Source of the DNA: Scilla litardierei
Lineage: Eukaryota > Streptophyta > Magnoliopsida > Asparagales > Asparagaceae
Assembly: GCA_030789695.1 (NCBI GenBank)
Contig: CM061135.1
Location: forward strand, 107,261,301 to 107,325,300
Length of the DNA stretch: 64,000 nt
Direction of reading: 5' to 3'
The translations under genes and the position numbers were made by a program. Below are positions 10,054-22,217 of the stretch, in pieces (position 1 is the first letter of the stretch; each line of letters opens with the position of its first letter). The notes beneath the pieces were generated by a model. That model was not told the DNA's origin and ran no database searches. It was given only the letters and a program-made list of their open reading frames with translations.

Positions 10054-13000
10054 GACATATGGATAATGGATTGCGGATGCTCTGCACATATGACCTGGAA
10101 TGCAAAATTGCTTAGCGCTTTAAAAATGTGTGATGAAGGAACTGTAACCTTTGGTGACAATAAGAAAGGTAAAATCAATGGCATAGGCAACATCGGCGAC
10201 CCTTCAAAACTACTTATCAAAGATGTAAGTTTGGTAAGTGGGCTAAAAGCACAACTTGATAAGCATAAAGTCAACTATGTGATAAAGGTTTGAAAGTCAT
10301 TTTCACTCTTGATGCTTCCTTAGTTTATGATAATGATATGAAAAATATTCTTCTTATAGGTAAGCGGGTAGAAAATATTTATGTGCTTAAATTAAATGAT
10401 CAGGATTCAAATGTTTGCTTGATTGTTTCAACAAATGAACCGTTAATATGGCACAGATGTTTTATTCATGTAAATATCAAAAACATGAGTAAGATATCTA
10501 GGAAAGAGTTGGTTTATGGGCTTCTAAAATTAAATTTTAAATTAGATAAAATGTGTGACTCATGTCAACTTAGAAAAATGCATAAAAGTACAGTTACGAG
10601 TATTGGAGCCCTTATCTCGAAAAGGCCGCTTGAACTACTTCATATGGACTTGTTTGGCCCGGCTAGAACTTCATCTCTTTATGACTCCAAATACGTATTT
10701 GTCATAGTTGATGATTTCACACGATACACGTGGGTATTATTCATAATCAATAAGAATCATGCCTTTCGTGAGTTTAAAATATTTTTTCAAAGAATTGAAC
10801 GATTATGCTCTTTGAAAATTATTTCTATAAAAAGTGATCACGGTGGTGAATTTGAAATTGAACCTTTTAAAAGATTTTGTAAAAAACGTGGTGTTTCGCA
10901 TACTTTTGCTTTTCCTAGAGCTGCTCCTCAAAATGGGGTAGTTGAAAGGAAAAATAGAACACTCCAAGAGTGTGCACGAACAATGTTGTGCGAAAGCAAC
11001 CTTACAAAATATTTTTGGGCGGAAGTTATAGCAACCGCGTGCTATATTCAAAACAGAGTTTTAATAAGAAAACCTTTTGAAAAGACTCCTTATGAATTGT
11101 TGCCCCAACGAATTCCAAAAGTATCTTATTTCAGAGTTTTTGGTTGTAAGTGCTATATTCTTAACACAAAAGATAACATAGATAAATTCGACTCCAAAGC
11201 AGATGAAGGCATATGTATTAGTTATTCTCTTCGTAGTAAAGCATATAGAATCTATAACAAAAGCATCAATGATGTTGTTGAAACCATGCATGTAACATTT
11301 GATGAATCCCTTACTAATAATGCTCGCATTAATATTGATGATGATGTTACACCTATTTTTGATATTGCACCTATTTCAGATGTTAACACTTCAAATTCTT
11401 TACCAAAATCTTTTCCTGAAGTTACACATCACCCACATGCCCAAGCTATTGGTGATATTGATGTAGGTGTTAGAACTAGATCTCAAATAGAACACATGTC
11501 ACATGTTGCATTTGTTTATAACATTGAGCCGAAAAAGGTAGATGAGGCTTTTGCAGATGAAGCATGGATTGAAATCATGCAAGAAGAACTTCTCCAATTT
11601 GAGAGAAATCGGTTATGGGAGCCAGTTTTCGGACCAGAAGATCATCCAGTCATCGGCACAAAATGGGTGTGCGAAACAAACTAGACGAAGATGGAAAAGT
11701 GGTAAGAAATAAAGCAAGGGTAGTGGCACAGGGTTATTCACAAGAATAAGGTATCGATTTCGACGAAACTTTTGCACTTGTTGCTAGACTAGAATCCATA
11801 AGGATGTTACTTGCATTCGCATCATATAAAAATTTTAAATTGTACCAACTGTTGTAAAAAGTGCATCCTTAAATGGTTATATAAAGGAGGAAGTTTATGT
11901 TGAACAACCTCCTGGCTATGAACATGACAAGAAAATAGAACATGTGTATAAGCTAAATAAAGCATTGTATGGCCTAAAATAAGCTCCAAGAGCTTGGTAT
12001 GAAAGATTAAGAAAATTCTTAATCAACTCAGGATATAATGTGGGAAAGATATATACTACATTATTTGTTAAGAAAATTCATGATGATAACATTCTTATTC
12101 AAATTTATGTAGATGACATTATTTTTGGATCTACTAACGAAGATCTTTGTCAAGAGTTTGATAAGTTAATGCAGGAAGAGTTCGAAATGAGTTACATGGG
12201 GCGAGCTTACGCACTTCCTCGGATTACAAATAAAGTAATCAAAAGAAGGAACCTTCATTCATCAAACGAAGTATGCTAAAGACCTAAGCAAAAGGTTCAT
12301 GGTGGAGAATGCATCGGGGAAGAATATACATATGGTAACATCCACTTCTTTAGACAAAGATGAAGCACATAAAAAGGTTGATCAGAAAACATATCGAGGT
12401 ATGATCGGTACTTTGCTTTACTTAACCGCAAGCCGACCGATATAATGTTTATGTATGTGATTGTGCTCAATTCCAATGTGATCCAAAGGAATCACACCTA
12501 AAAATAGTAAAATACTTTAGATATCTTAAAACCACTTCTGACCTTGGACTATTTTATTCCAAAGGTAGCACATTTGATTTAATTTCTTATAATGACTCGG
12601 ACTATGCTTGTTGTAAAGCCACTAGAAAAAGCACAAGTGGAACATGTCATTTTCTTGGAATTCCATTGTTTTGTGGTTTTGCAAGAAGCAAAGTTCAGTC
12701 TCACTATCTACTACTGAAGTAGAGTATATAGCTGCTGGACTTGCTTGTGCTCAAGTACTTTGGATGAGACAAGTCTTATTAGATTATGGTATTAATTCAT
12801 CTACATGTGTAATTTATTGTGATAATCAAAGCACTATTAATCTCACTAAAAATTCTGTTCTTCATCCTAGAAAAACATATAGATATTAGACACAGATTCA
12901 TAGATGACCACTGTGTCAAAACGGATGAACTTAGGTATGTAGCCTAAGAGCATCAAGTTGCAGATATACTCACGAAGCCCTTACAAAAGGACGTATTTTC

Positions 13001-13055
13001 AAAACTTCGTCGAGATTTGGATATCATAGGGGAGAAGGAATTGAGTAAAGAGTAA
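10054..13055 (+). pseudogene. pol: E2 pol, broken (protease, integrase, RT, RNase H)
   Basis: The protease motif reads DCG instead of DSG, so the active site is altered. Two one-base insertions near 10250 and 10268 shift the frame before the gag-pre-integrase zinc domain. Integrase is the best preserved part (10290-11684), with MDLFGP, SDHGGEF and VERKNRT motifs for the D-D-E triad. A small deletion near 11667 and many later lesions destroy RT, although [11 protein letters not shown] survives at 12099-12131. RNase H fragments reach the end, GEKELSKE, at 13055. Immediately upstream, TATTTTCTTTCAG resembles a 3' splice site, as at the same place in S2. Confidence 0.88.
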
Positions 13056-13304
13056 ATCCTTTTACTCATGATATCTCTAGTTGTCATCTGTTTGATTGAT
13101 GACCAGGGGAGAAAATTTGGTAAATGCAAAACATGAAAACAAATAAATGTTATATGCTAACCGGCTTTGATGCAGGGGGAGTATGAGTACATTAGTACTT
13201 CATACCTCATCAAAGCAACATGAGTAAGTTATCTTACTTATCATTCCATTATGCTAATGTTCATTTTATTTTTCATTTGGGTGTTATTATCAAAAGGGGG
13301 AGAG
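13056..13304 (+). other. E2 3' noncoding region and polypurine tracts
   Basis: Only about 250 bases separate pol from the LTR. Purine tracts lie at 13174-13182 (GCAGGGGGAG) and 13291-13304 (CAAAAGGGGGAGAG), the latter directly against the LTR. There is no third ORF, unlike S1 and S2. Confidence 0.8.
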
Positions 13305-14659
13305 TGATGGGAAATCGAATCCCACCCCTAAGTAGTTTTGAAGATGAGCATATCAAATGATGTTAGTGTACTTATAAACACTATCTAAAGTGTGCAGGTT
13401 GTGCGATCAATAGCTTTATGCATACTCCAATGAAGCTCAACCACACTCAGAGGATGGAGACAAATTTGGTAGCTCTAAGTAAGCACAAGTGAAGCTCAAA
13501 GATAAAGCTCATGGAACGTGCTCAAGACTAATGAAAGAGGAGCTTAAATTCAAAGTGAAAGCACGCATCAACATCTGATCGGCTTCAAACGGCTTCATTT
13601 AAGTCTAATGTGTGAGTTGGTCTTTTAGGATTATGTTAAAGCCAAGTTAAATTGCATATACACAAAATGTTTTCGAAACAAAGTTTTTGAAAACTCATTA
13701 AACTCGTTGAGAGCATTAGCTATTTGATTTAATATTTGTAGTCAACCTCCAACACTCGGGAGCTGATTACTCATTTTCTAGCTGAATTTCAGTGAAAAAG
13801 TGCTCTTGGAGTCGACTACCAAAGGAGGAAGTCGACTACCAACTATGAGCAGATTTTTCAATGAAATCTCTCTGGGCATTGACTACCTCATCTGGGAGTC
13901 GACATTGTGTTTCTGCCTTTTGACTTTGCTTCCTCAATTCTCTCATCTCCTTGATATATGGGCCAAAGTCAAATGTCTTTTGAATTTCAAATTCATCTTA
14001 GAAACTCTATAAATAGAGACCCTTGAGAACATTTCAAAGTACCAATTCATTATTATCTTTTGAGGTGAAGTTATATTTCAAAATTCTCAAGTCACTTTCA
14101 ATCGCTCTCATCGTCATAGCCAAATTCTGGTTTTAAATTTCTGATCTCTTTTTTTTTGAAGTTCCTTTTTTAGATCTATTTTATTTTGGCTATTAAAAAA
14201 TCGTTTTTCAAAATCCCTCTTTCTTGATTTAATATTCTTTGAAGGATTTTTGAAAAACAAAAGGATCTAGATCACATCGAATCAAAATATATTCTCTGTG
14301 TGATCTATGATCACTTTGAATTCTTTAAACCACATAAGCAAAAATTGCAATATTATCTTGGCTATTGAATTCGTGTTGGGTGTAAAGCAATCTTCATCAA
14401 ATATTGTGTAGAATTGTTTTTATTTGGGATTCCCATTGTGATAAGGGTTGTGCAAATCCTGTACAAGTCTAAGTGGTTGGAAATCCTGTTAGAGATACTA
14501 AGTCGTTGGAAATCTTGGCGAGTGAAGATATGTAATTGTATTGTCAAGGCAATAGTGGATTGAATCTCGTACCAGATTGGTCGGAGACTGGACGTTCCTA
14601 GGTTGTGGAGAACCAAGATAAAAATCTCTTGTCTCTGCGTGTTTTTTGCGTTTGTTTAT
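13305..14659 (+). repeat. E2 3' LTR, left part
   Basis: Begins TGATGGGAAATCG and follows the 5' LTR until GTTTAT, where Athila A enters. TTTAT at 14655-14659 is the left copy of the target duplication. It differs from the 5' LTR at many sites and by small indels, fitting an old insertion. Confidence 0.93.
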
Positions 14660-15608
14660 TGACGTCCCCTAGATTTGGCACTATATGCAGTAGGATCAGG
14701 GATACCACATTTAAATATTTGTAACCGCAAGTGCACGGTGTTGTAGTGTGGCTTGGGGGTCGAACTCAGGGAGGCGTGTGTTGTGCTTGTTGTCAAGTAT
14801 GAACCGGTTCACCTGGTGGGTGAGCTAGCTCTATCGATCGGTTGGTTGTCACGAAATAGAAATACGGTAAGGTGTAAGATATAAAAGGGAACCTAGGAAT
14901 TTGGTTTCCACCCTATCATGTGCCCTCTCTATTATGACCGACGGATAGGAATACGATCAGATTCTAGGGTTTAGTGGTGAGATGTTGCCTCTAAGAGTGA
15001 TACTTAGCATCACTTGGGCCCGATATTCTGGTCGATGCCCAGGATGATACGCTAGGTCTACCCGGGTTTGGACGGTGGGCATTCCCATGTCCATTAACAC
15101 CGACCTACTCCGGGAGCACTAAGCTCGCAATGATTACTCCCAACATTTCATCCTGCAGTTCCCACGAGCTAGGATTCAATGTCTACGCTAGGGGTGTGAG
15201 CTGTGGTTAGGGGATCAAACGCCAGTTTTATTTCCCCTTGGCCCGACGGTCAGAGGCGGCTTTCTCCCGCCAATGACAAAAAAATGCCCCGCGTAACCAT
15301 CTAAATTCCTATATCCTATCGAAATCCTAATCCTATGGTCGTTCTAGTGAGAACCCACGATAGGGCTTCCACCAACGTCCCAGAGTTGGGAACTACTCAC
15401 GATTCATAGCAAAAATAGCAACACAACAAAATTTAACCATTGGAATCGAGACCAAGCAATAGAATGAAGAAGCTAACAATAGTATTAATGCAATATCAAA
15501 GTTTCAGAACAATCAGAAAACTTACAAAACAGAATAAATTCGCAGCCGTCAAAAATCCCAGAAAGATAGTCTAAAAATGGGGATCCGTTTCTGGGAAAAA
15601 ACCTAGGG

Positions 15609-15617
15609 ATATATATA
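15609..15617 (-). promoter_or_regulatory. Athila A LTR TATA box
   Basis: On the minus strand CTATATATATCCCTAGG; the nearest palindrome copy (15628-15642) lies about 10 bases upstream. In Athila C the equivalent is CTATAAATAGAACCCCTAGG with the same spacing. The other LTR carries it at 42141-42147. Confidence 0.7.
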
Positions 15618-15627
15618 GAATACATGA

Positions 15628-15950
15628 CCACCCGATCGGTTGAAGCATCAATAGATCGGGCGAGTCGACAGTTGACTTGGCCTTCGGTTCTTCAGATACT
15701 TCACCCGATCGCTGAACCGATCATCGGGTGAGTCATCGGGTCATGAGCTGGGAAACTTTGGCTACAGATGAACCGATCGGGTGAGTTTTCACCCGATCGG
15801 TTGGAATTTAGCTCCAAAACACAGAGAGCACTATCGCCACCACCCGATCGATGAACCGATCGGGTGGGCTCTTCTTCACTGCTGCTTCTGTCAGGGTCGG
15901 ATACGCGTGCATGCACCGATCGGGTGGGTCTGTCCACCCGATCGGTTGAG
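15628..15950 (-). repeat. Palindrome array in Athila A U3
   Basis: Several copies of ACCGATCGGGTG or its inverse. One pair forms a 14-base-pair stem with a GTTT loop (15771-15802). Others lie at 15842-15870 and 15918-15947. The 8-mer core CCGATCGG is itself a palindrome. The right LTR repeats the array at about 42160-42475. Confidence 0.9.
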
Positions 15951-16193
15951 GGCTAAAATATGATATTCTTCGACGTTTGGCCCTTGGGATCGTGCGTGGC
16001 ACCTCCCATTGCTCGGGGACTGATGATATCTACTTTGTATGTCCCTAACGCTGGCAATCTCCTGCAATGGCACAATAACACAAAGAAAATGAAAAGATAC
16101 AAAAAACACAAAAGAGTGGATACGAAACAACGGAAAACAATGGAAAATCACGAAGAAGACGTGCGTGAATATATAAAATATAAACATACGTCA

Positions 16194-17800
16194 AAATCTC
16201 CCATGCTGAACCCTTCCTCATCCTCGAGGAAGACGAGTGAGAGTAGGAGCTCGGAGGGAAAAATAGAGAGAAAGAAACAGAAAAAGAAATCAAAGTCTTA
16301 GATCGCCCGTCAGAGCCAACAAAAACTAACTCACCACACTAAGCAAGCATGCGGTAAACACATCACTAAGCCCTGGAATATGAGTCCATACAAGTTTCGT
16401 GGGTCCACGCGGTGAAGCACGAGTGAGTGAGGTCGTGAGCTAGCAGATGGTGTCACTATCTAAATTGTGCAATAAAGCTCCATATACACATACCCAAGGA
16501 ATGACCCAAATATCGATTAAATTCAAATTAGCGGTGAATAATAGCTCAAGCATGCATGAGAACAGAATAAGAATTAAAGTGTAACATGTGTCAGGGACTC
16601 CACTGCTAGGGACTAGAAGATCACCGCACTATTGTCTAGATAATCGCTAGAAAATTCCTTGCCAAGTATGTTCGAAAACGAAGGAGGTTGTGAAGGTGTG
16701 GACAAGAACACTCGGTGCAAATTCTCGCCTTCCCTTTATTCATGGTGGATAGGAATAATACTCACAACGGGAATTTTTTGGGTATTGTGTATTTGTATTT
16801 TTTTTGTTTTTGGCTATACATATTTTTTTCTTTTTGAATTTTTCTTCTCTCTCCTTTTTTTTGAAATTTTGGATTTTGGGCTATATATTTGAGTACTCTC
16901 CCAAGTGGGAGAACGGTACACGACGATGGATTTGCACCAAGTAAAACAAGAAATAAATCGAATTCTAAACACTTGGGCAAAAGAAAATTTTTCTCGCGAA
17001 TCAGAGCGTAAGCAAAATGGGTTATCCTAGTCCTATTGGTAGAGTCCAGACATATGCGAATTGAAGCGTGATATATATATAATTCATGCATAGAGAAACA
17101 GACAGTGGAGGAAAAATACTGCATATTCGAAATTGAAGCATGATAGTCTAGGGTCAACCGAGGACATGTATATAAAACGAAATCACAACGTAGAAGCACA
17201 CCAACTAGATAGTCACGACAAACAACTCACACAAAAGCAAAGTGAACCCACGAAGCATGAAATGCAACAGGACTCGGCTTCCTAGGGTTAGTGAAAGTGA
17301 TTATCGTAGCTAAGCTAAGTATATGTGGTTTCATGGCAGTTCATCATGTGGGGTCATCTCTAGGAGAGGGAGAATAAAAAGATGAGAAGAAAAAGAAAAA
17401 CACGATGAAAACGACTCAAAAACGATGACAAAGACACAACTGACGCACAAAATGCGACTCCCCCAAGCTAAATCTTGCATGGCCCATAATGCAATAAGAG
17501 TAAATACGGGAGGGCAAGGAAAATGGGAGGGAAGTATGCACCGACACAAAAAAGATGAAAAATATGGAAAACGCACAAAACGAAAAAGGAAAAATAAAGA
17601 AAATAAAGGCGCTCAAACCAAACATACCAAAAACATATACACACGAACACATATAAACAAGCACACACCAACATGACCCGACGACACGTACAAAAATTGA
17701 TTTCCTCCAAGTTGAACATGACAATGCTAGAAAAATGATTTGACTGTGGTGAACCAGAAATAATAGCTAGGGGGAAGATCATAGGAAACATAAACGAAAA
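16194..17800 (-). other. Athila A 3' noncoding region
   Basis: No coding sequence recognised. On the minus strand it carries AGCTTGGGGGAGTCGCA (17453-17469), also in Athila C at 58483-58499. It also has a stretch rich in AGCCAAAAA/CCCAAAA near 16760-16880 preceded by CTCCCACTTGGGAGAG, and a purine-rich segment with AGCATGGGAGATTT abutting the LTR, probably the polypurine tract. These blocks align in order with 58154-59780 of Athila C. Confidence 0.8.
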
Positions 17801-19746
17801 TCAAGATGCAGGAGGGGTGATCTCATCATCCTCCTCGGAAGAGGATGGAGGAGTGTGTGCGGGAGAAGTGATAGGAGTGTGTGCGGGTGAAGTGATAGGA
17901 GTGCGAGAAGTGGAGAAAGTGGTGGATGGATGGGTGCGGTGGTGGTGTGGATGATGGGTGGAGTGACGGTGGAGACAGATGATGGGAAGGATACGACGAC
18001 CAATGAGGTGGGTGTGGGTAATGATCTCGCGTGTACATGTAACTTCTTTCGACGTGAGTATGCGGTGATGGATGTGAAGGTGAGTATGCGGTGATGGATG
18101 TGAAGGGTGGTGGAAGTGTAGGATTGACGGGAGTGGTCGTGGGTGGAGAGGAAGTGGAGGGAGGAGGGGATGATCTCCTAGGGGTGAAGGAGGAGGTGAT
18201 GATCGACTAGGTGGTGATGGAGGAGGTGAGGTGGGTGGAGTAGGTGGAGGTGGACCGTGAATGCATGTAAGAATACGAAGAATGGTGGCCACATTTTGCT
18301 CGAGTGCAAGGAAACGTGGGTGTGAAAGAAAGGAAGTGGATGGGTCCGAGGAGGTAGAGGTAGATGCACCAGCGCGCAGAGCTGCCAGCTCAGCCTCTAG
18401 AGCGAGGCGAGTGGAGATGGCCTATCGAAAAGCAGAAGTGGTGCCGGTGGTAGTGGTCGTGCCAGCACCAGAGGCTAGGCCTAAGAGGGCCGTAGTAAGT
18501 GCCTCAGAAGAAATAGGGACAGAAGCCGGGGTCGTGACACTAGGGTTAGCCCCAGGGTCCTCCCTGAACGCAGGGATGTCCTGCTCGCCTAAGTGGACGG
18601 CATCGGACGGTGGTCGAGGTGTGTCAGGGAGTGGAAACTGAAGATGTAACCCCCCTATAAACTCTGAGTCGGGAGGAAACGACCAATCTGCCTCAAGATG
18701 AATATCCATGCGGCCTGGATTAGGCAGAATAGTGTATGGATTAGGGGGGTGGCCGTAGTAAAAAGCATACCGACCGTTGCTATGCGGTCGGATCATATGG
18801 GTGTCCGTTAATACATCAAGATCTAGATATGTAGATCTTGGGGCACACGGTAGATCGCGGGGCATAACGGTGTTGAACGGGGGATGTAAAGCAATGAGGA
18901 TAATGAGGCCGCCGCAGCAATACTTGCCCTTGTCGGTGCGGCTAATATCAATGAGTTTTTGCATTAGCAATGCACCGGTGTTAATGCGTACGTGCGGGGC
19001 CTCAAAAGTGATCCCGTCAGCACCGAGAATGAATGGGAAGGTCATCACCCACAAAATAATTAAATCAGGGATGGTCACAGTAACGGACTCATCCCTAGGA
19101 AAGAAAGCGCTCGATATGATGCGGTGGGCGAGACGGATTACGGGATGGATGATGGAGGTGGCCTTGGCCTTGTCTCGAGGATAATGGTCACGAAGAGTGA
19201 GGCATCCCCAAAAATGGTCGACATCGAAATCACGATGAAATTCAAAGGGACGAATGTGGTCTTCGAGAATGGGGAAAACGAAAATGTTATTGATTGTGTT
19301 CTCATTGGTACGGAGGTTTCGGTTTCTGATGCAGAAATCGATAATTGTCCCATCCTCAGTTTAGAGGGTCGAGAGGAATTCGAGTGTGAGTGAGGGATAC
19401 GATGGTGCATGGGAGTTTAAGAAACTTAGCCACCCTAAATTTACAAATAAGGACTCGACCCCGGAGAAAACTCTAAGATCGATAAGGGTTTGACTATGAG
19501 CAAACTTAGTGGCTAAATGGGATCGTTGGTCGAGTCAAGCGTAAAAATATTTATGTTCTAGACTTATGAAATGGATTCCCTATGGGCCCATCAGTGGGTC
19601 CGCAACAGGAATGAAGGGTTGGGGTGGAGGTTGGGTAGGCGGAGGAGGAGGAGCACGTGCACGTGGTGAACGTGTGGATTTGTGTCTCTTGCGAGACGGC
19701 TCCTCTTCCTACATGATCTGCTTACCCTTTCCGTGTCTTTAGCCAT
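17801..19746 (-). pseudogene. ATHILA ORF-1-like third gene, broken
   Basis: On the minus strand a single frame can be followed from about 19700 to 17801. It includes GWLSFLNSHAPSY, RDHYPRDKA, HPVIRLAHRIISSAFFPRDE and DLIILWVMTFPF, which match the conserved pattern of the ATHILA ORF-1 family, the gene after the pol position in Athila elements (sometimes called env-like). The C-terminus has a short coiled-coil-like segment and a Pro/Ser/His-rich tail. In-frame stops lie at 19361-19363 (TAA) and 18422-18424 (TAG), with others near the N-terminus. A possible start is the ATG at 19746, but a frame change or stop intervenes. The function of the family is unknown. Confidence 0.8.
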
Positions 19747-20184
19747 GATTGTGTGGTGGTGTAATGTGGTATGCAGGATTATATGAATGCACACAATCAA
19801 CGACAATGGAGCAAAATGCTAACACTTGGGTAACGTAAAAATAAAGCTCAGGAGCGAGTGTACACAGTGGCATAGCGATTCCTTGCTCCAGAAAGATCCC
19901 ACTCGGTAGGATGTAGGAAGTTGCGAAGCCGACGCACCACGTCAATCCAACAAGTGATGAATTTTCGAAATGGTTTGGGGTTAGGGCTAGGGCTTGGTCG
20001 AATTTGGGGATGAATATGGTGGGGAGAGGATTGATGATGGGAAAGAGAGAGATGGAGGAAGTGGGGGAGTGAATCTAGGAGTGGTGGAAATGAGAGAGGT
20101 GATCGTGTGTGTGAGGAAGTGGGAGATGAAACGACCGAAAGGAGATTGAGGGTTCAGGTGAAAATGAAATCGGGTGACGGTGGG
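19747..20184 (-). other. Leader between internal TATA and ORF-1-like gene (Athila A)
   Basis: About 440 bases with no ORF. On the minus strand it is rich in C and T runs, as is the matching leader in Athila C (57201-57628). It would be the 5' untranslated region of a transcript from the internal promoter; this is inference. Confidence 0.5.
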
Positions 20185-20207
20185 TATTTAAAGGGTTAGG
20201 CAAACCG
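20185..20207 (-). promoter_or_regulatory. Internal promoter of Athila A, split by S2
   Basis: On the minus strand TTTAAATA (20185-20192) stands 10 bases from AACCG at 20203-20207. That pentamer is the S2 target duplication and continues at 30941 as AACCGATCGGGTGAG. Before S2 arrived, an ACCGATCGGGTG palindrome pair therefore stood just upstream of the TATA-like box, as in the LTR and in Athila C at 57148-57200. No transcript evidence is available. Confidence 0.55.
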
Positions 20208-20904
20208 TGTAATTTTAGCCTGTAAGGATCAATACACTAGAGGGGGGGTGAATAGTGTATATTAAAAAAATTGTCGCAAATAAGATGTTAGTAATATTTG
20301 CAAAGATGACACAAAAATAAAATGACAAGTGCTGAAAATTAAACCAATCGCAAACACAGAGATTTATCCTGGTTCGGATCCTTGTGATCATACTCCAGTC
20401 CTCTACCCCGTAGAGATTTTCAATCCACTATAATCACTTGCCCCGCAAGCACGAACTTACAAAAATGGCGACACTCCCCGTGTCCCAAACTTTGTACAAT
20501 CTCTAAACAGAGATTCCAACCTGTTAAATAAGAAATAGAAAAACACCTATAGCCTTGTTATAAATTTCAGAGAATGAATTCAAGGATGGTGTTTAGAAGA
20601 TGAACTTCAAGATGTAAAAGATATGTAATGAAGCACAACACTTGAAGTTCTCTGGTTCATAAAAGAAGAGAGAGATCTATTGATATCTTCTTGCAATTAT
20701 GAACACAAACAACTTTCCAAAAGTGATGTTGAAAATCCAAGTTCTTCCGTTCTTAAATGAAGAGAGAAATCTAATGATTTCTTCTTACAAATAAGAAAAG
20801 AACAACTAATGGCAGAATTACTTAAGAAAATCAAAGACTTGCTTTCAACAAAATCAGAATTTAGAAGAGGAAAGTGTGTGGAAAATGAGAGGGGGTACCC
20901 CTCC

Positions 20905-20911
20905 TTTTATA
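20905..20911 (-). promoter_or_regulatory. S2 LTR TATA box
   Basis: TATAAAA on the minus strand within CCTATAAAAGGAGG, about 120 bases downstream of the nearer hairpin. The 5' LTR copy, which would drive the genomic RNA, is at 30325-30331. Confidence 0.75.
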
Positions 20912-21030
20912 GGTTTTAGAAACGGTTATGAACGGCTCTAAAAGAGACGTTGCACAACGTTCAGAAACTGAGAGGAACGTTGGAGAACGGTCAGAAACTG
21001 TTCTGGAAAATTTCAGTCCCAAAAGCATTT

Positions 21031-21190
21031 TGGCATGCTACGAAAATTCGTAGCCTGCCAATTTTGAAACGGTAACAAACGGTCACAAAATTTTGGTGAC
21101 GTGGAATAGATAACAGATAGATCCTTTTCTGAAAGTATCAAGTCAAAATATAACCGTTTTGGTAGGCTAGGAAAAATCCTAGTAGGCTAG
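21031..21190 (-). repeat. Two hairpins in S2 U3
   Basis: GGCATGCTACGAA pairs with TTCGTAGCCTGCC (21031-21060), and GGTAGGCTAGGA pairs with TCCTAGTAGGCT (21161-21190). Related hairpins lie inside the element at 21761-21790 and 24661-24690. The 5' LTR repeats both. Confidence 0.85.
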
Positions 21191-21520
21191 TACTGAAAAA
21201 ATACGAATTTTGACTTAGGATCAAATGAGTTAGGAGATGATGTAGATTTGAGCTTTAGGGATATATGATAAGATATAACCAAGGCCCTGAAGCTATCTAA
21301 AAAGTAAAAATTACATCATTTCGTAGATACGTGTTTCACATGTAATTTGAGTAGCAAGGTTGTTTTTGCAGAGGATCCTTGTACTTTGATCAAATGCGTG
21401 ATGTGAATGAATTTGCGTTGTAGCTGCACATCTGCATAGATAAAGTTAGTAACATGAAATATATTGATTTGTCATATCAAAACCTTATGGAAGAGAGGAT
21501 GGAAATTCCAAGTTCCAACA

Positions 21521-22217
21521 TTCTCCCCCTTTTTGATGATGACAAATAATGAAGTACAAAAAGTGAATAATGAAGTATCAAATGTGAGTTAAAAAGTGTT
21601 AGTAAGTATAATATGTATTAACATGAACAAGTGTGATGTTGATATGTTATAAAGAGTTAAATGAAATATTACTCCCCCTGAGTATATGAATATAAACTCC
21701 CCCTGAATATATGCAGATTTCTCCCCCTTTGTCATCCACAAAAAGTGGAACAGAGAAATTGGTAGGCTACGATTTTTCGTAGCAGGCCAAATTAGAAAAC
21801 GAAGGAAATTAAAAAATGAACAGAAACAGGTTATGTAGGGAGCATATAAGGAACAAAAGTAACGAACACGTAAAGAAACTAACACCAAATCAGAGAGATA
21901 AAGTACACAAAAGAACTTTCATAGATTTAACATAACATCGATGATAACCCAACTTAAGGAAGCCCAGTACATCATATGCATCTGAAAACAAAACACCCAC
22001 TAAAAACAACATGCAGAAACCACAAACTACAGAACCAACATTCAACATACTAACGGCATGGACGACTAACAGACTGAAACAACAAAAGAACCCCATAAAC
22101 AACCAACAGACAGAACCAGTGATAAAACAACTGATCATAAAGAGCAACCATCAGACGGCAGAGGATAAAGCACGGATAGGCGAAGGTCATAGCAAGCACT
22201 GATCATAAAGCATGGAA
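21521..22217 (-). other. S2 3' noncoding region with polypurine tracts and a hairpin
   Basis: The terminal tract AAAAAGGGGGAGAA on the minus strand abuts the LTR (21521-21534). Further tracts lie at about 21672-21680, 21698-21706 and 21720-21729. A hairpin with GGTAGGCTACGA and TCGTAGCAGGCC arms (21761-21790) is of the LTR type. No gene is seen. Confidence 0.8.

Larger units (their letters stand above)
14660..16193 (-). repeat. Athila A 3' LTR
   Basis: Matches 41187-42721 over its full length with scattered differences. It contains a palindrome array of the ACCGATCGGGTG type and a TATA box. The end segment at 14710-14770 (GTAACCGCAAGTGCACGG, GTCGAACTCAGG) is typical of the U5 side of Athila LTRs and also occurs in Athila C. 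Confidence 0.95.
20208..21520 (-). repeat. S2 3' LTR
   Basis: In plus coordinates it begins TGTAATTTTAGCC and ends GTTCCAACA. It contains two hairpins (21031-21060, 21161-21190), a TATA box and the CACTAGAGGGGGGG block. The companion copy at 29631-30940 differs at a handful of positions. Confidence 0.96.

Noticed and set aside
16762..17199. Open frames on both strands in the Athila A 3' region
   Set aside because: AT-rich low-complexity sequence, no motifs, and the matching region of Athila C has no equivalent protein.
18261..18641. Plus-strand open frame opposite the Athila A third gene
   Set aside because: It is the shadow of the minus-strand ORF-1-like pseudogene, which has family motifs.
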